64,000 nucleotides of DNA from Swaminathania salitolerans. Lineage in GTDB: Bacteria > Pseudomonadota > Alphaproteobacteria > Acetobacterales > Acetobacteraceae. Shown here piece after piece: positions 41,696 through 50,470 of the stretch. The notes below the pieces were generated by a model, which saw nothing but the letters and a program-made list of their open reading frames with translations, made no database searches and was not told the DNA's origin. The stretch lies in assembly GCF_025994315.1 (NCBI RefSeq), contig NZ_BAQE01000032.1; one strand, 5' to 3'. A program made the translations under genes and the position numbers. Each line of letters starts with the position of its first letter. Position 1 is the stretch's first letter.

Positions 41696-42324
41696 CATCC
41701 CGTACTCCCACGCCTGACGAGACGCCCGCCGGTGCCGCAGCCCGTATCCTTCGTGGCGTCCTGCTTCTCGGGCGGGGCGACCCGCGTGGCATCGCCTCCT
41801 TCGGCTCCGGGCCGGAAGCGCTGTTATCCGCTCTCGCCCCGAGTGTGGCGCTGTGTCTCGTTACGATCCTGTCCCAGGCATTGAGGGGCTATGATGCCAT
41901 CGGGGTCGTCAAGATCTTCCTGCTGATCGTGACCCTGCTGAGCCGCCTCGTCGTCTCGCAGTTCATGGCGGTGATCTGGAAGCGTGACGATCGCTGGATC
42001 CGCTACGCCACGGCGTCGCTCTGGTGCAACTGGCTTCCGATCGTGATCATGCTGTTTGCCGTCAGCCTCGTGCAGCTTCTCTCACCGGGGGCGGCATCCG
42101 GAGGCTCTGCCGTCGGCGGTGTCGTGCTCGGTGTCGAGCTTTATGAGCTGTGGCTGAGCTGGTTCGTCGCCCGGGCCGGTCTCGAAATCGGTGGCGGCAA
42201 GGCGGCGCTGCTCATCGTTGCCGTGAATGTCTCCCTGATGCTGCTGTACGGTTTGGCGGCCCTGCTGCCGCCGCATTACAACGTGATCAGCGAGTTGCTG
42301 GCCCCCATGGGAAAACCCCACTGA
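41692..42324 (+). CDS. Integral membrane protein, Yip1-like
   Basis: This is a 210-residue protein of unknown function with about five hydrophobic segments (near 44-62, 70-92, 110-133, 140-162 and 174-196; e.g. IVIMLFAVSLVQLL). The arrangement resembles Yip1-domain proteins of alphaproteobacteria, but I cannot confirm the family. A soluble 40-residue Pro/Ala/Arg-rich leader precedes the first segment. The GTG start overlaps the dapE stop, so it is likely the last gene of a dapD-dapE unit. It converges on truA across a tandem-repeat region. Confidence 0.8.
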   Translation: MTSRTPTPDETPAGAAARILRGVLLLGRGDPRGIASFGSGPEALLSALAPSVALCLVTILSQALRGYDAIGVVKIFLLIVTLLSRLVVSQFMAVIWKRDDRWIRYATASLWCNWLPIVIMLFAVSLVQLLSPGAASGGSAVGGVVLGVELYELWLSWFVARAGLEIGGGKAALLIVAVNVSLMLLYGLAALLPPHYNVISELLAPMGKPH

Positions 42325-42358
42325 GGCCACGCCCCCGGCAGGGCTTCGAAGCGGACCC

Positions 42359-42435
42359 GGAATTGGCCCCGGAATTGGCTTCGACCCGTAGCCCGAACCC
42401 GTAGCCCGAACCCGCAGCCCGGACCCGTAGCCCGG
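42359..42435. repeat. Tandem 12-bp and 13-bp repeats between convergent genes
   Basis: Two 12-base units (GGAATTGGCCCC, GGAATTGGCTTC; 42359-42382) are followed at once by four 13-base units of ACCCGTAGCCCGA type (42384-42435), two of them exact. They lie between the membrane-protein stop and the truA stop. Confidence 0.9.
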
Positions 42436-42553
42436 TTCGCGGTCCGGGAGAGAACGCGGACGCGCCAAGCCCCTCCCGGCCTTTCCGGCACATGCCTGCG
42501 CGGCGCGCCCGATGAGAGGGAGCGGGAGGCCGGATCTCTGGAAGAACGCGTCT

Positions 42554-43345
42554 TCAGGAGAACGGGTCTTCGGGATAGCCGACCCCGACGAGACACAGCC
42601 CCTCGGGCGGTGCGGTCGGGCCTGCCTTGCGACGGTCCCGTGCCTCGAGTACCGATTTCATGCGCTCGACGGGCCAGCGACCGCAACCGACCATCTGTAG
42701 CGATCCCGCGAGGTTCCGCACCTGATGATGCAGGAAGGAACGCGCCGTGGCATCGATATGGATATAGACCCCGCTTCTCGACACATCGAGCCGGTCGAGC
42801 GTGCGTACAGGGCCGCTGGCCTGACAGGATGAAGCGCGGAAGGATGAGAAGTCGTGACGACCGATCAGGAAGCGGGCTGCGGCATGCATGGCTTCGGCAT
42901 CCAGCTCGTGCCTGACATGCCAGACGTGATCGAGATCGAGGACGGGGCGCGTCGGGCGGTTGAGGATCGTATAGCGATAGCTGCGCGACACCGCAGAGAA
43001 ACGGGCATGCCAGCCCGGTCGGGCCGCGGCCGCGTCCAGCACGGCGATCCGGTGCGGCTTGAGGTGGAAACTCAGACCGTCGCGGATCTGACGCGCATCG
43101 CGGGCGGCCGTTTCGGGAAGATCGAGCTGAACGACCATGGCCGCGGCATGGACACCGGCATCGGTCCGTCCTGCCGTGGCGGTCATGACCGGCGCATCCG
43201 CCACGAGACGCGAAGCCGCATCCTCGAGCCTCTCCTGCACGGAGACGCCGTTGTTCTGGCGCTGCCATCCCACCGTGCCCGTCCCGTCATATTCGATACG
43301 CAGAGCCCAGCGTGTGTAGCCCGGGGCAGGGCCGTCATTCGCCAA
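42554..43345 (-). CDS. truA: tRNA pseudouridine(38-40) synthase
   Basis: TruA converts uridines 38-40 in the anticodon arm of tRNAs to pseudouridine. The protein has 263 residues from the TTG at 43345, chosen because GAAAGGGACGCGCC lies just upstream; a TTG 18 bases earlier is also open. The catalytic Asp lies in TAGRTDAGVHA. ALRIEYDGTGTVGWQRQ, RFSAVSRSYRYTILNR, HDFSSFRASSCQASGPVRTL and FLHHQVRNLAGSLQMVG are typical. Its start overlaps the fmt stop region. Confidence 0.95.
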   Translation of the reverse strand: MANDGPAPGYTRWALRIEYDGTGTVGWQRQNNGVSVQERLEDAASRLVADAPVMTATAGRTDAGVHAAAMVVQLDLPETAARDARQIRDGLSFHLKPHRIAVLDAAAARPGWHARFSAVSRSYRYTILNRPTRPVLDLDHVWHVRHELDAEAMHAAARFLIGRHDFSSFRASSCQASGPVRTLDRLDVSRSGVYIHIDATARSFLHHQVRNLAGSLQMVGCGRWPVERMKSVLEARDRRKAGPTAPPEGLCLVGVGYPEDPFS

Positions 43346-44285
43346 GGCGCGTCCCTTTCGCAAGCGGCGTGCCGCGCAGAAAGGCCTCGGCAGGCATCAT
43401 CGCCTTGCCCGGGCGCTGGAGCCGGGTGATGCGCAGGGCGTTGCTCTCGCCCTCGGTGTTTCTGCCGCAGAGAATTGTGAGTTTGGAATCCAGCGTCGTG
43501 CCGGGCGTCATGGCCGCATCATCTGCCAGAGCGTGATCGATCGCGACCGGTTCGGCCGCCCCGATTTTCAGCACGACCCCGTCGAGCGTGGTGAACGCGC
43601 CGGGCCAGGGGGTAAGCCCCCTGATCTGTCGATCGATCGCGGCAGCGGTGTCGCGCCAGTCGATCCGGCCGCTCTCGCGTGTCAGACGCTCTGCATAGGT
43701 CACGCCGTGTTCGGGCTGAGGCGTCGGTGCGAAGGGACGCTGGAGCGTCTCGAGCAGCAACTCGGCACCCAGCAGCGAAAGCCTGTCATGCAGGCCGGAT
43801 GCGGTCTCCCGGGGCGAGAGGTCGATGGCGGCTTCGGCCAGGACGTCTCCCGTATCGAGGCCGGCATCCATCTGCATGATGGAAACGCCGCTTCTCCCGT
43901 CACCTGCGAGAATGGCGGACTGGATCGGAGATGCGCCGCGCCAGCGTGGAAGAAGGCTCGCATGGACGTTGAGGCAGCCCAGACGCGGTGCGTCGAGCAT
44001 CGTCTGCGGCAGGATGAGACCATAGGCGACCACGATCGCGAGATCCGCATCGAGGGCCCGGAAGAACGCGTGCTCTGCGACGTCGTGGCGCAGGCGGGTC
44101 GGACAGCGTACCGGAATGCCCGCGGCCTCGGCGGCGCGATGCACGGGAGAGGGACGCAATGCCTTGCCCCGTCCCGCCGGGCGGGGCGGCTGGGTATAGA
44201 CCTGAACGATTTCGTGCTGCTGCGCACGCAGGGCTTCGAGGACGGGCACCGCGAAATCGGGCGTTCCCATGAAGACGAGGCGCAT
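43335..44285 (-). CDS. fmt: Methionyl-tRNA formyltransferase
   Basis: Fmt formylates initiator Met-tRNA. The 316-residue protein starts MRLVFMGTPDFAVPVLEALR. The catalytic and folate-binding region reads NVHASLLPRWRGASPIQSAI and the following GVSIMQMDAGLDTGDVL contains the conserved Asp. A C-terminal OB-like domain holds the tRNA-binding part (IRGLTPWPGAFTTLDG). It sits between def and truA in the order def-fmt-truA. Confidence 0.97.
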   Translation of the reverse strand: MRLVFMGTPDFAVPVLEALRAQQHEIVQVYTQPPRPAGRGKALRPSPVHRAAEAAGIPVRCPTRLRHDVAEHAFFRALDADLAIVVAYGLILPQTMLDAPRLGCLNVHASLLPRWRGASPIQSAILAGDGRSGVSIMQMDAGLDTGDVLAEAAIDLSPRETASGLHDRLSLLGAELLLETLQRPFAPTPQPEHGVTYAERLTRESGRIDWRDTAAAIDRQIRGLTPWPGAFTTLDGVVLKIGAAEPVAIDHALADDAAMTPGTTLDSKLTILCGRNTEGESNALRITRLQRPGKAMMPAEAFLRGTPLAKGTRLGE

Positions 44286-44289
44286 CGGC

Positions 44290-44835
44290 TCAGCGTCCTT
44301 TCTGTTCCTTGGCCAGCCGGCGCATGATCATGTTGCGCTTGAGCTTCGAGAGATGGTCCACGAACAGGATCCCGTCGAGATGATCGATCTCATGCTGCAG
44401 GCAGGTCGCGAGCAGATCGTCGGCATCCATCTCCTCGATGACGCCATCCAGGGTCCGGTAGCGCATACGCACGCCGACGGGTCGCACCACTTCGGCATAC
44501 TGGTTGGGCAGGGACAGGCAACCTTCCTCCCGTGCGGCAAGCTGCTCCGTCTCCTCGATGATTTCGGGGTTGATCAGCACCAGCGGGTTCCGCTCGCCCT
44601 CATCGGCGACATCGACGAGGGCGAAGCGCAGGCCGAGGCCGATCTGGGGGGCGGCGAGACCGATCCCGGGCGCCTTGTACATGGCCGAGAACATTCCGGG
44701 CAGGGTCGCACGGACGAGCGCCATGTCCTCCGGGGTCACTTCGCGCGCAACGGCACGCAGCACGGGCTGGGGCGCGACGAGAATGGGGGTCGGGGCGACG
44801 GACTCGATGTCCGCGAGAAAAGGGAGCGCAGTCAT
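44290..44835 (-). CDS. def: Peptide deformylase
   Basis: Def removes the formyl group from nascent proteins, reversing the step started by Fmt. The ATG at 44835 gives 181 residues. All three motifs are intact: APGIGLAAPQIGLG, EEGCLSLPNQYAEV (Cys ligand) and CLQHEIDHLDGILF (two His ligands and catalytic Glu). Its stop is four bases from the fmt start. Longer upstream frame is not conserved. Confidence 0.97.
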   Translation of the reverse strand: MTALPFLADIESVAPTPILVAPQPVLRAVAREVTPEDMALVRATLPGMFSAMYKAPGIGLAAPQIGLGLRFALVDVADEGERNPLVLINPEIIEETEQLAAREEGCLSLPNQYAEVVRPVGVRMRYRTLDGVIEEMDADDLLATCLQHEIDHLDGILFVDHLSKLKRNMIMRRLAKEQKGR

Positions 44836-44925
44836 GATGCCGGGATGTAGTCGGTCATGCGCCGGAAAACCAGTTCGTATTGACGGTTTTCGATGCAACG
44901 ACCGGGATTCCCGAAGGGCGCTTCG

Positions 44926-44954
44926 CTTGCGTTCATGCCCAAACATGCTCATAT
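44926..44954 (+). promoter_or_regulatory. Candidate promoter for hsp20
   Basis: CTTGCG (44926-44931), 17 bases, TCATAT (44949-44954). The CTTG core is compatible with an alphaproteobacterial RpoH -35, but the match is modest. Confidence 0.28.
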
Positions 44955-45024
44955 CGGGCGCGGGTACCCGATGCCTCTTCGAGGGTCGATCCTATCCTAT
45001 CGTCTCGCTCCTGGAGGAGGCTGC

Positions 45025-45522
45025 ATGTCAGGCCGACTGTTCACGTCACCCATGTTTCTCGGTTTCGATCACCTCGAGCAGATGCTCGAGCGCGCGTCGA
45101 AAACCGCTTCGGACGGCTATCCTCCCTATAATATCGAGCAGCTCAACCAGACGACACTGCGGATCACGCTCGCTGTCGCCGGTTTCGTCATGGACGATCT
45201 CCAGATCACGCAGGAGGACAACCAGCTCGTCATTCGCGGCCGTCAGACGGATGACAGCCAGGGGCGTGTCTTCCTCCATCGCGGGATTGCCGCGCGACAG
45301 TTCCAGAAAGCCTTCGTTCTGGCAGAAAATATCGAGATCGGCGAAGCGTGGCTTGACAACGGGCTGTTGCATATCGATCTCTTCCGTCCCCAGCCGGAAG
45401 TCCGCGTCAAGCGCATCGAGATAAGCGCAGGACGCCGGGACCGATCCATGGCCCGCACCACCCATATCGAGGTTCCAAAGCCGCGCCGCACGCGCGCCAT
45501 CCGCGATCTCGACGACGAATGA
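45025..45522 (+). CDS. ibpA: Small heat-shock protein, Hsp20/IbpA type
   Basis: This small heat-shock chaperone holds aggregation-prone proteins for refolding. The protein has 165 residues from an ATG after a strong GGAGGAGG site. The N terminus SPMFLGFDHLEQMLER and the alpha-crystallin domain (about 40-135: NIEQLNQTTLRITLAVAGF, LVIRGRQTD, FLHRGIAARQFQKAF, NGLLHIDLFRPQPE) match the IbpA class. A C-terminal HIEVPKP supplies the I-x-V anchor. DUF1150 follows, a common alphaproteobacterial pair. Confidence 0.95.
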   Translation: MSGRLFTSPMFLGFDHLEQMLERASKTASDGYPPYNIEQLNQTTLRITLAVAGFVMDDLQITQEDNQLVIRGRQTDDSQGRVFLHRGIAARQFQKAFVLAENIEIGEAWLDNGLLHIDLFRPQPEVRVKRIEISAGRRDRSMARTTHIEVPKPRRTRAIRDLDDE

Positions 45523-45598
45523 ACCCGGAACGACCCGCGCCCCGATATGGGGGCGAAAAGGGGCGATCCGGCACCGACCTCACAGGATAGATCCAGAT

Positions 45599-45853
45599 AT
45601 GACCAAATCAGTTCGTGACGAGGAGACCGGATCGGCGCCCGCGCCGGTTTCGGATCTGCGCCGTATGACACATCAGGACCTCAAGGATTTCGGCATGAGC
45701 AAGCTGGCTTATGTCAAACCCGTGACCTATGAGGGCGAGGCCGCGTTTGCCATCCACGCAGCGGATGGAACGCCCATGGCGCTCGCCGAAGACCAGTCCA
45801 GCGCTTTCGAGGCCATCATCGATCACGAGATGGTCCCGGCCTGGGTCCACTGA
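45599..45853 (+). CDS. DUF1150 family protein
   Basis: This 84-residue protein belongs to a small family found almost only in alphaproteobacteria and typically placed after hsp20 genes. The conserved part reads FGMSKLAYVKPVTYEGEAAF then AIHAADGTPMALAEDQSSAF. Its role is not established; the context suggests a link to heat-shock response, which is inference. The ATG lies 76 bases after the hsp20 stop. Confidence 0.88.
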   Translation: MTKSVRDEETGSAPAPVSDLRRMTHQDLKDFGMSKLAYVKPVTYEGEAAFAIHAADGTPMALAEDQSSAFEAIIDHEMVPAWVH

Positions 45854-45923
45854 GCCGATCCGGCTCCTCCGGGATGCGTATGCCTGAATGCTCAGGCCCG
45901 GATGATCGACAAGGGAGACTGAC

Positions 45924-46286
45924 GTGACGTCTAAGAATGCCGATATCGTGCGCTATGGTGAGGAACATCGTCTGAGCGGCGCTGTGCGACATGGCAATAC
46001 GCTCTATCTCGCGGGGCAGGTTGCAGACGATGCGTCTCTCGATACCGAGGGCCAGACGGCGGATATCCTCCGTCAGATCGATGCGATCCTGGCCGAGGCC
46101 GGTACCGACAAGACCCGTCTGCTCTCCGTTCAGGTATTCCTGACCGATATCACCGAGGTCGATTCGATGAACCGGGCCTGGGATGCCTGGCTCGATCACG
46201 ATCACAAACCGGCGCGCGCGACCGTCGAGGCACGTCTCGTTGATCCCGACTGGGCTGTGGAAATCACGGCAATCGCAGCGCTCTGA
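45924..46286 (+). CDS. RidA/YjgF/UK114 family protein
   Basis: RidA-type proteins deaminate reactive enamine/imine intermediates made by PLP enzymes. The 120-residue protein shows LYLAGQVADDASLDTEGQTA, VQVFLTDITEVDSMNRAWDA and PARATVEARLVDPDWAVEI. The catalytic-type Arg is in PARATVEARL. It starts at a GTG after AAGGGAGACTGAC. This sequence belongs to a non-archetypal subgroup, so enamine deaminase activity is likely but unproven. Confidence 0.92.
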   Translation: MTSKNADIVRYGEEHRLSGAVRHGNTLYLAGQVADDASLDTEGQTADILRQIDAILAEAGTDKTRLLSVQVFLTDITEVDSMNRAWDAWLDHDHKPARATVEARLVDPDWAVEITAIAAL

Positions 46287-46302
46287 CGGGCGGGAACCGG
46301 AA

Positions 46303-46318
46303 GGCGCGCGATCGCGCC
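46303..46318. terminator. GC hairpin between convergent ridA and rpoN
   Basis: GGCGCG-CGAT-CGCGCC forms a 6-bp stem in the short gap between two convergent genes. It has no U-tract and may be incidental. Confidence 0.25.
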
Positions 46319-46362
46319 CCCGTATCCCCCGGGGCGCCGTGTCCGTCACAGGACCGGGGGTC

Positions 46363-47889
46363 TCAACCGGCAAGGCCTTTCCTGTCCCTGCGTCTGCGTG
46401 CCGATCCCGGAATGCCGAGCGCCTCGCGATATTTCGCCACGGTGCGTCTCTGTATGGCGATGCCCGATGCCTGGAGGGTTCGGGTAACGTCCTCGTCGGA
46501 GAGGATATTTTCCGGTGTCTCGTTCAGGATGAGCCGTCTTATGCGCGCCTGAATGGCCGCGGCGCCCAGTCGGGTCTCGTTCGTCCCGTCTTCTGCGGAT
46601 CTGCGGGACTCACCGGGCGATGCGCCCGGATCGTGCGCATCATTTGAATCCCGGTCAGGAACAGCGACTGCCGGGGCATGACCTTGGCCAGGCGCAGAGG
46701 AAAAGAACCGGCGGAGCGGCAGGACGCCACGCGGTGTTCCGATGAAACGCGTCGCGGTCAGGCGGCTTACCGTACTCTCGTGCAATCCCGTCCGTTCGGC
46801 GACATCCCTCAGCGTCAGGCGGCGCAGTTCCGACTCGCCATCTTGCAGGAAGCGGGCCTGATGTCTGACGATCGCGCCGCCGACCAGAAGAATGCTGCGC
46901 GCCCGCTGTTCGACGGCATGCAGTGTCGCTTCGGCTTCTTCCTTCTTCTCCCGTGCATAGCCCCGATCCACGTCGTTGCCCTGCAGGAGACGGGCGTAGA
47001 GGGCCCCGTCGATCTCGAGGCGTGGCCAGCTTCGCGGGTCGAGCCTGACGACCAGACGCCCGTCACGGGGAAAGACATGCAGGTCCGGCAAAATCGTCTG
47101 GGGTTCCGGGGTGAAGGCCGCTCCGGGCCGGGGGGTGCATCTGCGCAGCTCCGCGAGAAGATCGGCATAGTCTCCGGCGTCGAGCTGACAGGCCTTGCGA
47201 AGGCGAAGATGCTCTCCCTTCGCGAGCCAGTCGAGATGGGCAAGCAGACAGGAAACGGCGGGATCGTAGCGGTTCTTCTCGCGAAACTGCGCGGCGAGGC
47301 ATTCCTCGAGCGTCAGCGCGAAACACCCGACCGGGTCGAACTGCATCATGATCCGGCGGATGGCGTCCAGTCGCTCCCCGCTTGCGCCGCATTCGGCAGC
47401 AAGCGCGGCCGGGGGCGAGGAGAGACGCCCGCTTTCATCGAGCGCAGAAAGCAAGGCAAGGGCGATGCGCCTGTCGTCGCTGTCGGAAAAGGCGAGGGCG
47501 ATCTGCCCGGCCATGACCGCCTCGAGCGAAGGGGCAGACGGAGCGACCCCGGATGCGCGTCCCTCGGCGTCCGGGACCGTGTCCGCGCGTCCGTGAGAGC
47601 GCGCATCGGGGCCGGGCAACGCGCCGTCTTCGTATTCCCCGGTCTCCTCGCGGCTTTGTGCGTCGCGCCTTTCGGGCGGGGCAGGGAATGGGGAAGGGAA
47701 CGGGGCAGGATATGACGAGGGATCGAGCGAAGGTGGCGTGACAATCAGGAGCGGATTCGTCTCCGCCAGGGCGGTGAGCGTCCCGAGAAGTTCCTGATTG
47801 GACTGGGCAAGAAGCGAGACGGCCTGCCGGAGGCGGGCCGACATGACAGGACCGGCCCGCTGGCGTGCCTGTAAGCCGAGCCGCGTCAA
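46363..47889 (-). CDS. rpoN: RNA polymerase sigma-54 factor RpoN
   Basis: RpoN directs RNA polymerase to -24/-12 promoters activated by AAA+ enhancer-binding proteins, often for nitrogen genes. The protein has 508 residues from a TTG six bases after the lptB stop; a conserved region I (LQARQRAGPVMSARLRQAVS, then LLAQSN) begins near residue 6, which supports this start over a later ATG. Region II is a variable acidic/Pro-rich linker (about 55-115). The core domain follows, with the HTH VAERTGLHESTVSRLTATRF and the RpoN box QRRTVAKYREALGIP near the C terminus (Ala of the consensus is Gln). It lies downstream of lptB, the conserved position. Confidence 0.96.
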   Translation of the reverse strand: MTRLGLQARQRAGPVMSARLRQAVSLLAQSNQELLGTLTALAETNPLLIVTPPSLDPSSYPAPFPSPFPAPPERRDAQSREETGEYEDGALPGPDARSHGRADTVPDAEGRASGVAPSAPSLEAVMAGQIALAFSDSDDRRIALALLSALDESGRLSSPPAALAAECGASGERLDAIRRIMMQFDPVGCFALTLEECLAAQFREKNRYDPAVSCLLAHLDWLAKGEHLRLRKACQLDAGDYADLLAELRRCTPRPGAAFTPEPQTILPDLHVFPRDGRLVVRLDPRSWPRLEIDGALYARLLQGNDVDRGYAREKKEEAEATLHAVEQRARSILLVGGAIVRHQARFLQDGESELRRLTLRDVAERTGLHESTVSRLTATRFIGTPRGVLPLRRFFSSAPGQGHAPAVAVPDRDSNDAHDPGASPGESRRSAEDGTNETRLGAAAIQARIRRLILNETPENILSDEDVTRTLQASGIAIQRRTVAKYREALGIPGSARRRRDRKGLAG

Positions 47890-47895
47890 GAGAGA

Positions 47896-48672
47896 TCAGA
47901 GGGAGAAGTTTTCTCCCAGATAGACGCGCCGCACGTCTTCATTGGCCACGATTTCCTCCGGCACGCCCTCCATCAGGACCTGTCCGCTATGCATGATATA
48001 GGCGCGGTCGATCACTTCAAGCGTTTCACGAACGTTATGATCCGTGATGAGCACGCCGATTCCGCGATCCTTGAGATGGGAGACGAGATCGCGGATTTCG
48101 CTCACGGCTATCGGATCGATGCCCGCGAGAGGTTCGTCCAGCAGGACGTAATTGGGCTGGCTCGCCAGAGCCCGTGCGATTTCGAGCCGGCGCCGCTCGC
48201 CGCCCGAAAGGGCGAGGGAGGGAGAGTGGCGCAGATGGGATATTCCGAACTCGGCAAGAAGCCCGTCGAGCATCGTCTGACGCCGCTCGTAATCGGGCTC
48301 GACGACTTCGAGCGCGGCGAGAATATTCTGCTCGACATTCAGCCCGCGGAAGATGCTGGCCTCCTGGGGGAGATAACCGATCCCGAGGCGGGCGCGTCTG
48401 TACATCGGCAGCTGGGTGATATCGGCCCCATCCAGTGTGATGGTGCCGGTATCGGGCTGCACCAGCCCCACGATCATGTAGAAGCTCGTGGTCTTTCCGG
48501 CGCCATTGGGGCCGAGCAGGCCGACCGCCTCACCACGCTGCACCCGCAGGGAGACATCGCGCACAACCTGTCGCTTCTTGTAGCTCTTGCCGATTCCATG
48601 CGCGATCAGGCCCGTCGTGACGGCAGGGTCGTCATGGATCTCGTGCAGAACCAGGGTTTCCGCGTCGTTCAT
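47896..48672 (-). CDS. lptB: LPS export ABC transporter ATP-binding protein
   Basis: LptB is the ATPase of the LptB2FGC complex that extracts LPS from the inner membrane. The 258-residue protein has Walker A GLLGPNGAGKTTSFYMIVGL, Q-loop LPQEASIFRGLNVEQNI, signature LSGGERRRLEIARAL, Walker B YVLLDEPLAGIDP and the H-loop ITDHNVRETLE. About 20 acidic residues precede the fold. It is flanked by lptA upstream (four-base overlap) and rpoN downstream. Confidence 0.97.
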   Translation of the reverse strand: MNDAETLVLHEIHDDPAVTTGLIAHGIGKSYKKRQVVRDVSLRVQRGEAVGLLGPNGAGKTTSFYMIVGLVQPDTGTITLDGADITQLPMYRRARLGIGYLPQEASIFRGLNVEQNILAALEVVEPDYERRQTMLDGLLAEFGISHLRHSPSLALSGGERRRLEIARALASQPNYVLLDEPLAGIDPIAVSEIRDLVSHLKDRGIGVLITDHNVRETLEVIDRAYIMHSGQVLMEGVPEEIVANEDVRRVYLGENFSL

Positions 48673-49643
48673 CGCTTTACCGCTCCAGGTTTGCTGCTGC
48701 CGGCTTCGTTGGGAATCACGAGACCCTCGATCCTCTGGCCCGGCGCCGGATTCATGATCGCGATGCCTGTCTTCATGTTGACGATGGCCGAGGCGCCGTT
48801 GTTCTGGTTCTGCCCGCTCGTGACGTGAACATGGCCGATCAGTCGCGCCATCTGCGTATCGAAAACATAGACACCCCGATCGCCCGTCGCGGTCTCGTTC
48901 GGCGTGCGGAGCAGGACGTGACCCCAGGCATAGGCGCGATCGAGCTTGGAAGACCGGGCATTTCCGTCATTCGTGTCCGTCTTGCCGGCTCCCGCGGGTG
49001 CGGAATCGGGCTTGCTGATGGCGACGAGAACGTCCGCCTTGATGCGCTTGCCGTCATTGGTCGTGACGGTGGCATCGCCCCGGCCGACCGACATATGGGT
49101 CTGGGCGTGATATTCCATGACGTCACGCGCGGTCATGACGTCCTGAGGGGTGGTCAGGCGCAGATGTTTGCCCGTCATGACCAGGGTCGACTGGTCGATG
49201 TCGTAAAGCGCCTTGTCCCCCCAGGCCTGATCGGTGTCGGTATAGATATGGACATGGCCGATCGCCTCCATGCGGTAGAGCTCCATCGAGCCCCCCATGG
49301 AGGAATCCCCGTTCGCCGCGCCGGTCGTATCCGTATCTGTCTTTCCGGACCCGGTCTCGCCCGTGCCGGTCTCGCCCGTGCTGGCGCCGGGAGCGGGGGC
49401 CTTCTTGCGCAGAAAGCCGATGAGCTGGTCCGCATCGATCGTCACATTGCCACGAACCGCCCGTGCGCGATCGGCAAAGGTGATGGTCCGTGCGTTCTGG
49501 TCGTAGGTCTGGGGACCGGCCGAACTGATATGAACCTGTTCCCCATGCGACATGTCGAGCCCCTGGCCTCTGGCGACGGAGGGGCTGAGACAGAGGGCGG
49601 TCGTGCAGAAGGCCAGGGCCGGAACGAAGGAGAGGCGACGCAT
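48669..49643 (-). CDS. lptA: Periplasmic LPS transport protein LptA (OstA-like)
   Basis: LptA bridges the periplasm to carry LPS from LptC to LptD. The 324-residue protein has a signal peptide ending near ARGQG (about 27). The OstA jellyroll starts HGEQVHISSAGPQTYDQNAR and resumes with MEAIGHVHIYTDTDQAWGDK, LVMTGKHLRLTTPQDVMTAR and GDATVTTNDGKRIKADVLVA. Between strands lie two Gly/Thr/Asp-rich low-complexity inserts (about 84-115, GETGTGETGSGKTDTD, and about 212-228), making it longer than E. coli LptA (185). The start overlaps the lptC stop by one base. Confidence 0.9.
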   Translation of the reverse strand: MRRLSFVPALAFCTTALCLSPSVARGQGLDMSHGEQVHISSAGPQTYDQNARTITFADRARAVRGNVTIDADQLIGFLRKKAPAPGASTGETGTGETGSGKTDTDTTGAANGDSSMGGSMELYRMEAIGHVHIYTDTDQAWGDKALYDIDQSTLVMTGKHLRLTTPQDVMTARDVMEYHAQTHMSVGRGDATVTTNDGKRIKADVLVAISKPDSAPAGAGKTDTNDGNARSSKLDRAYAWGHVLLRTPNETATGDRGVYVFDTQMARLIGHVHVTSGQNQNNGASAIVNMKTGIAIMNPAPGQRIEGLVIPNEAGSSKPGAVKR

Positions 49644-50470
49644 CAGGGAGCCTTGTGTGCGGGTGAGGGCAGGGCATCCTGCCGGTCGTCATTGCGCACG
49701 ACGCGCTGCGGCCCTGTGAATTGCAGCAGATTGGCGTGCTGGTCGATAAAATAGCCTTGTGCGTCCAGGATGCCAAACGGTCCCTCGGCATGAACCCAGT
49801 CATTCGATGCGATGACGCCGCGATGCAGATCGATATCGGCGGTCAGACCGTTCAGCAGGGTGCCGTCATCGCGATAGAGAACGACGTGCCCCGTCAGGCC
49901 GAGGGTCTGCTCATGCTGCATGTACACCCCCTTATCCGCCCGGATCTCGGCCCAGCCGCCACCGGCCATATGGGTATCGGCCACAGGATCGACGAGATCG
50001 ATCCGGTCGGGGCCATTCTGATGGGCGACGCGTGCCGTGATCATGTAGGGCCGGTTATGGGCGTCGAGACCGCGATAGACCGCCCCTTCGAGATTGCCGC
50101 TCTCGACATGCATCCGCGCCATTTCCTGCATGACGGCGCGGTTGGCGCTCAGCCAGCGGGCGATTTCGGGCCATACGGCGATCGACCCGAGAAGCAGGGC
50201 CGCCAGAGCTGGAAGCGCCCATTTGGCGGTGTCCAGCATCTTGCGTCGCGAGGCGAGATCGGCGGAACTCGGGATATCGCGCTGACGCGATTCTCCCTGT
50301 TCGCGCATGGCTTCGCGCAGGGCTGCGAGTTTTTCCGCATCCCGGGCGAAATCCTCGCGTCTGGGACGCTGCGGTTTTCCGTCATGTGCCGTATCGGGAC
50401 GCGCCGCATCGGCGGGCGTGGAGTCCGGCCGCGCGGATTCGGGGGGCGACTCTCCGGAAGCGGTACTCAT
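49643..50470 (-). CDS. lptC: LPS export ABC transporter periplasmic protein LptC
   Basis: LptC is the single-span inner-membrane protein linking LptB2FG to LptA. The 275-residue protein has a hydrophilic cytosolic leader of about 85 residues (Pro/Asp/Ala-rich), one membrane span (about 86-103, WALPALAALLLGSIAVWP) and a periplasmic domain with GAVYRGLDAHNRPYMITARV, EIRADKGVYMQHEQTLGLTG and VIASNDWVHAEGPFGILDAQ. The leader is longer than in E. coli but common in alphaproteobacteria. It lies between kdsD and lptA. Confidence 0.92.
   Translation of the reverse strand: MSTASGESPPESARPDSTPADAARPDTAHDGKPQRPRREDFARDAEKLAALREAMREQGESRQRDIPSSADLASRRKMLDTAKWALPALAALLLGSIAVWPEIARWLSANRAVMQEMARMHVESGNLEGAVYRGLDAHNRPYMITARVAHQNGPDRIDLVDPVADTHMAGGGWAEIRADKGVYMQHEQTLGLTGHVVLYRDDGTLLNGLTADIDLHRGVIASNDWVHAEGPFGILDAQGYFIDQHANLLQFTGPQRVVRNDDRQDALPSPAHKAP

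Noticed and set aside
42359..42435. Possible CRISPR array
   Set aside because: Units of 12-13 bases are directly adjacent with no unique spacers, and no cas gene is present.
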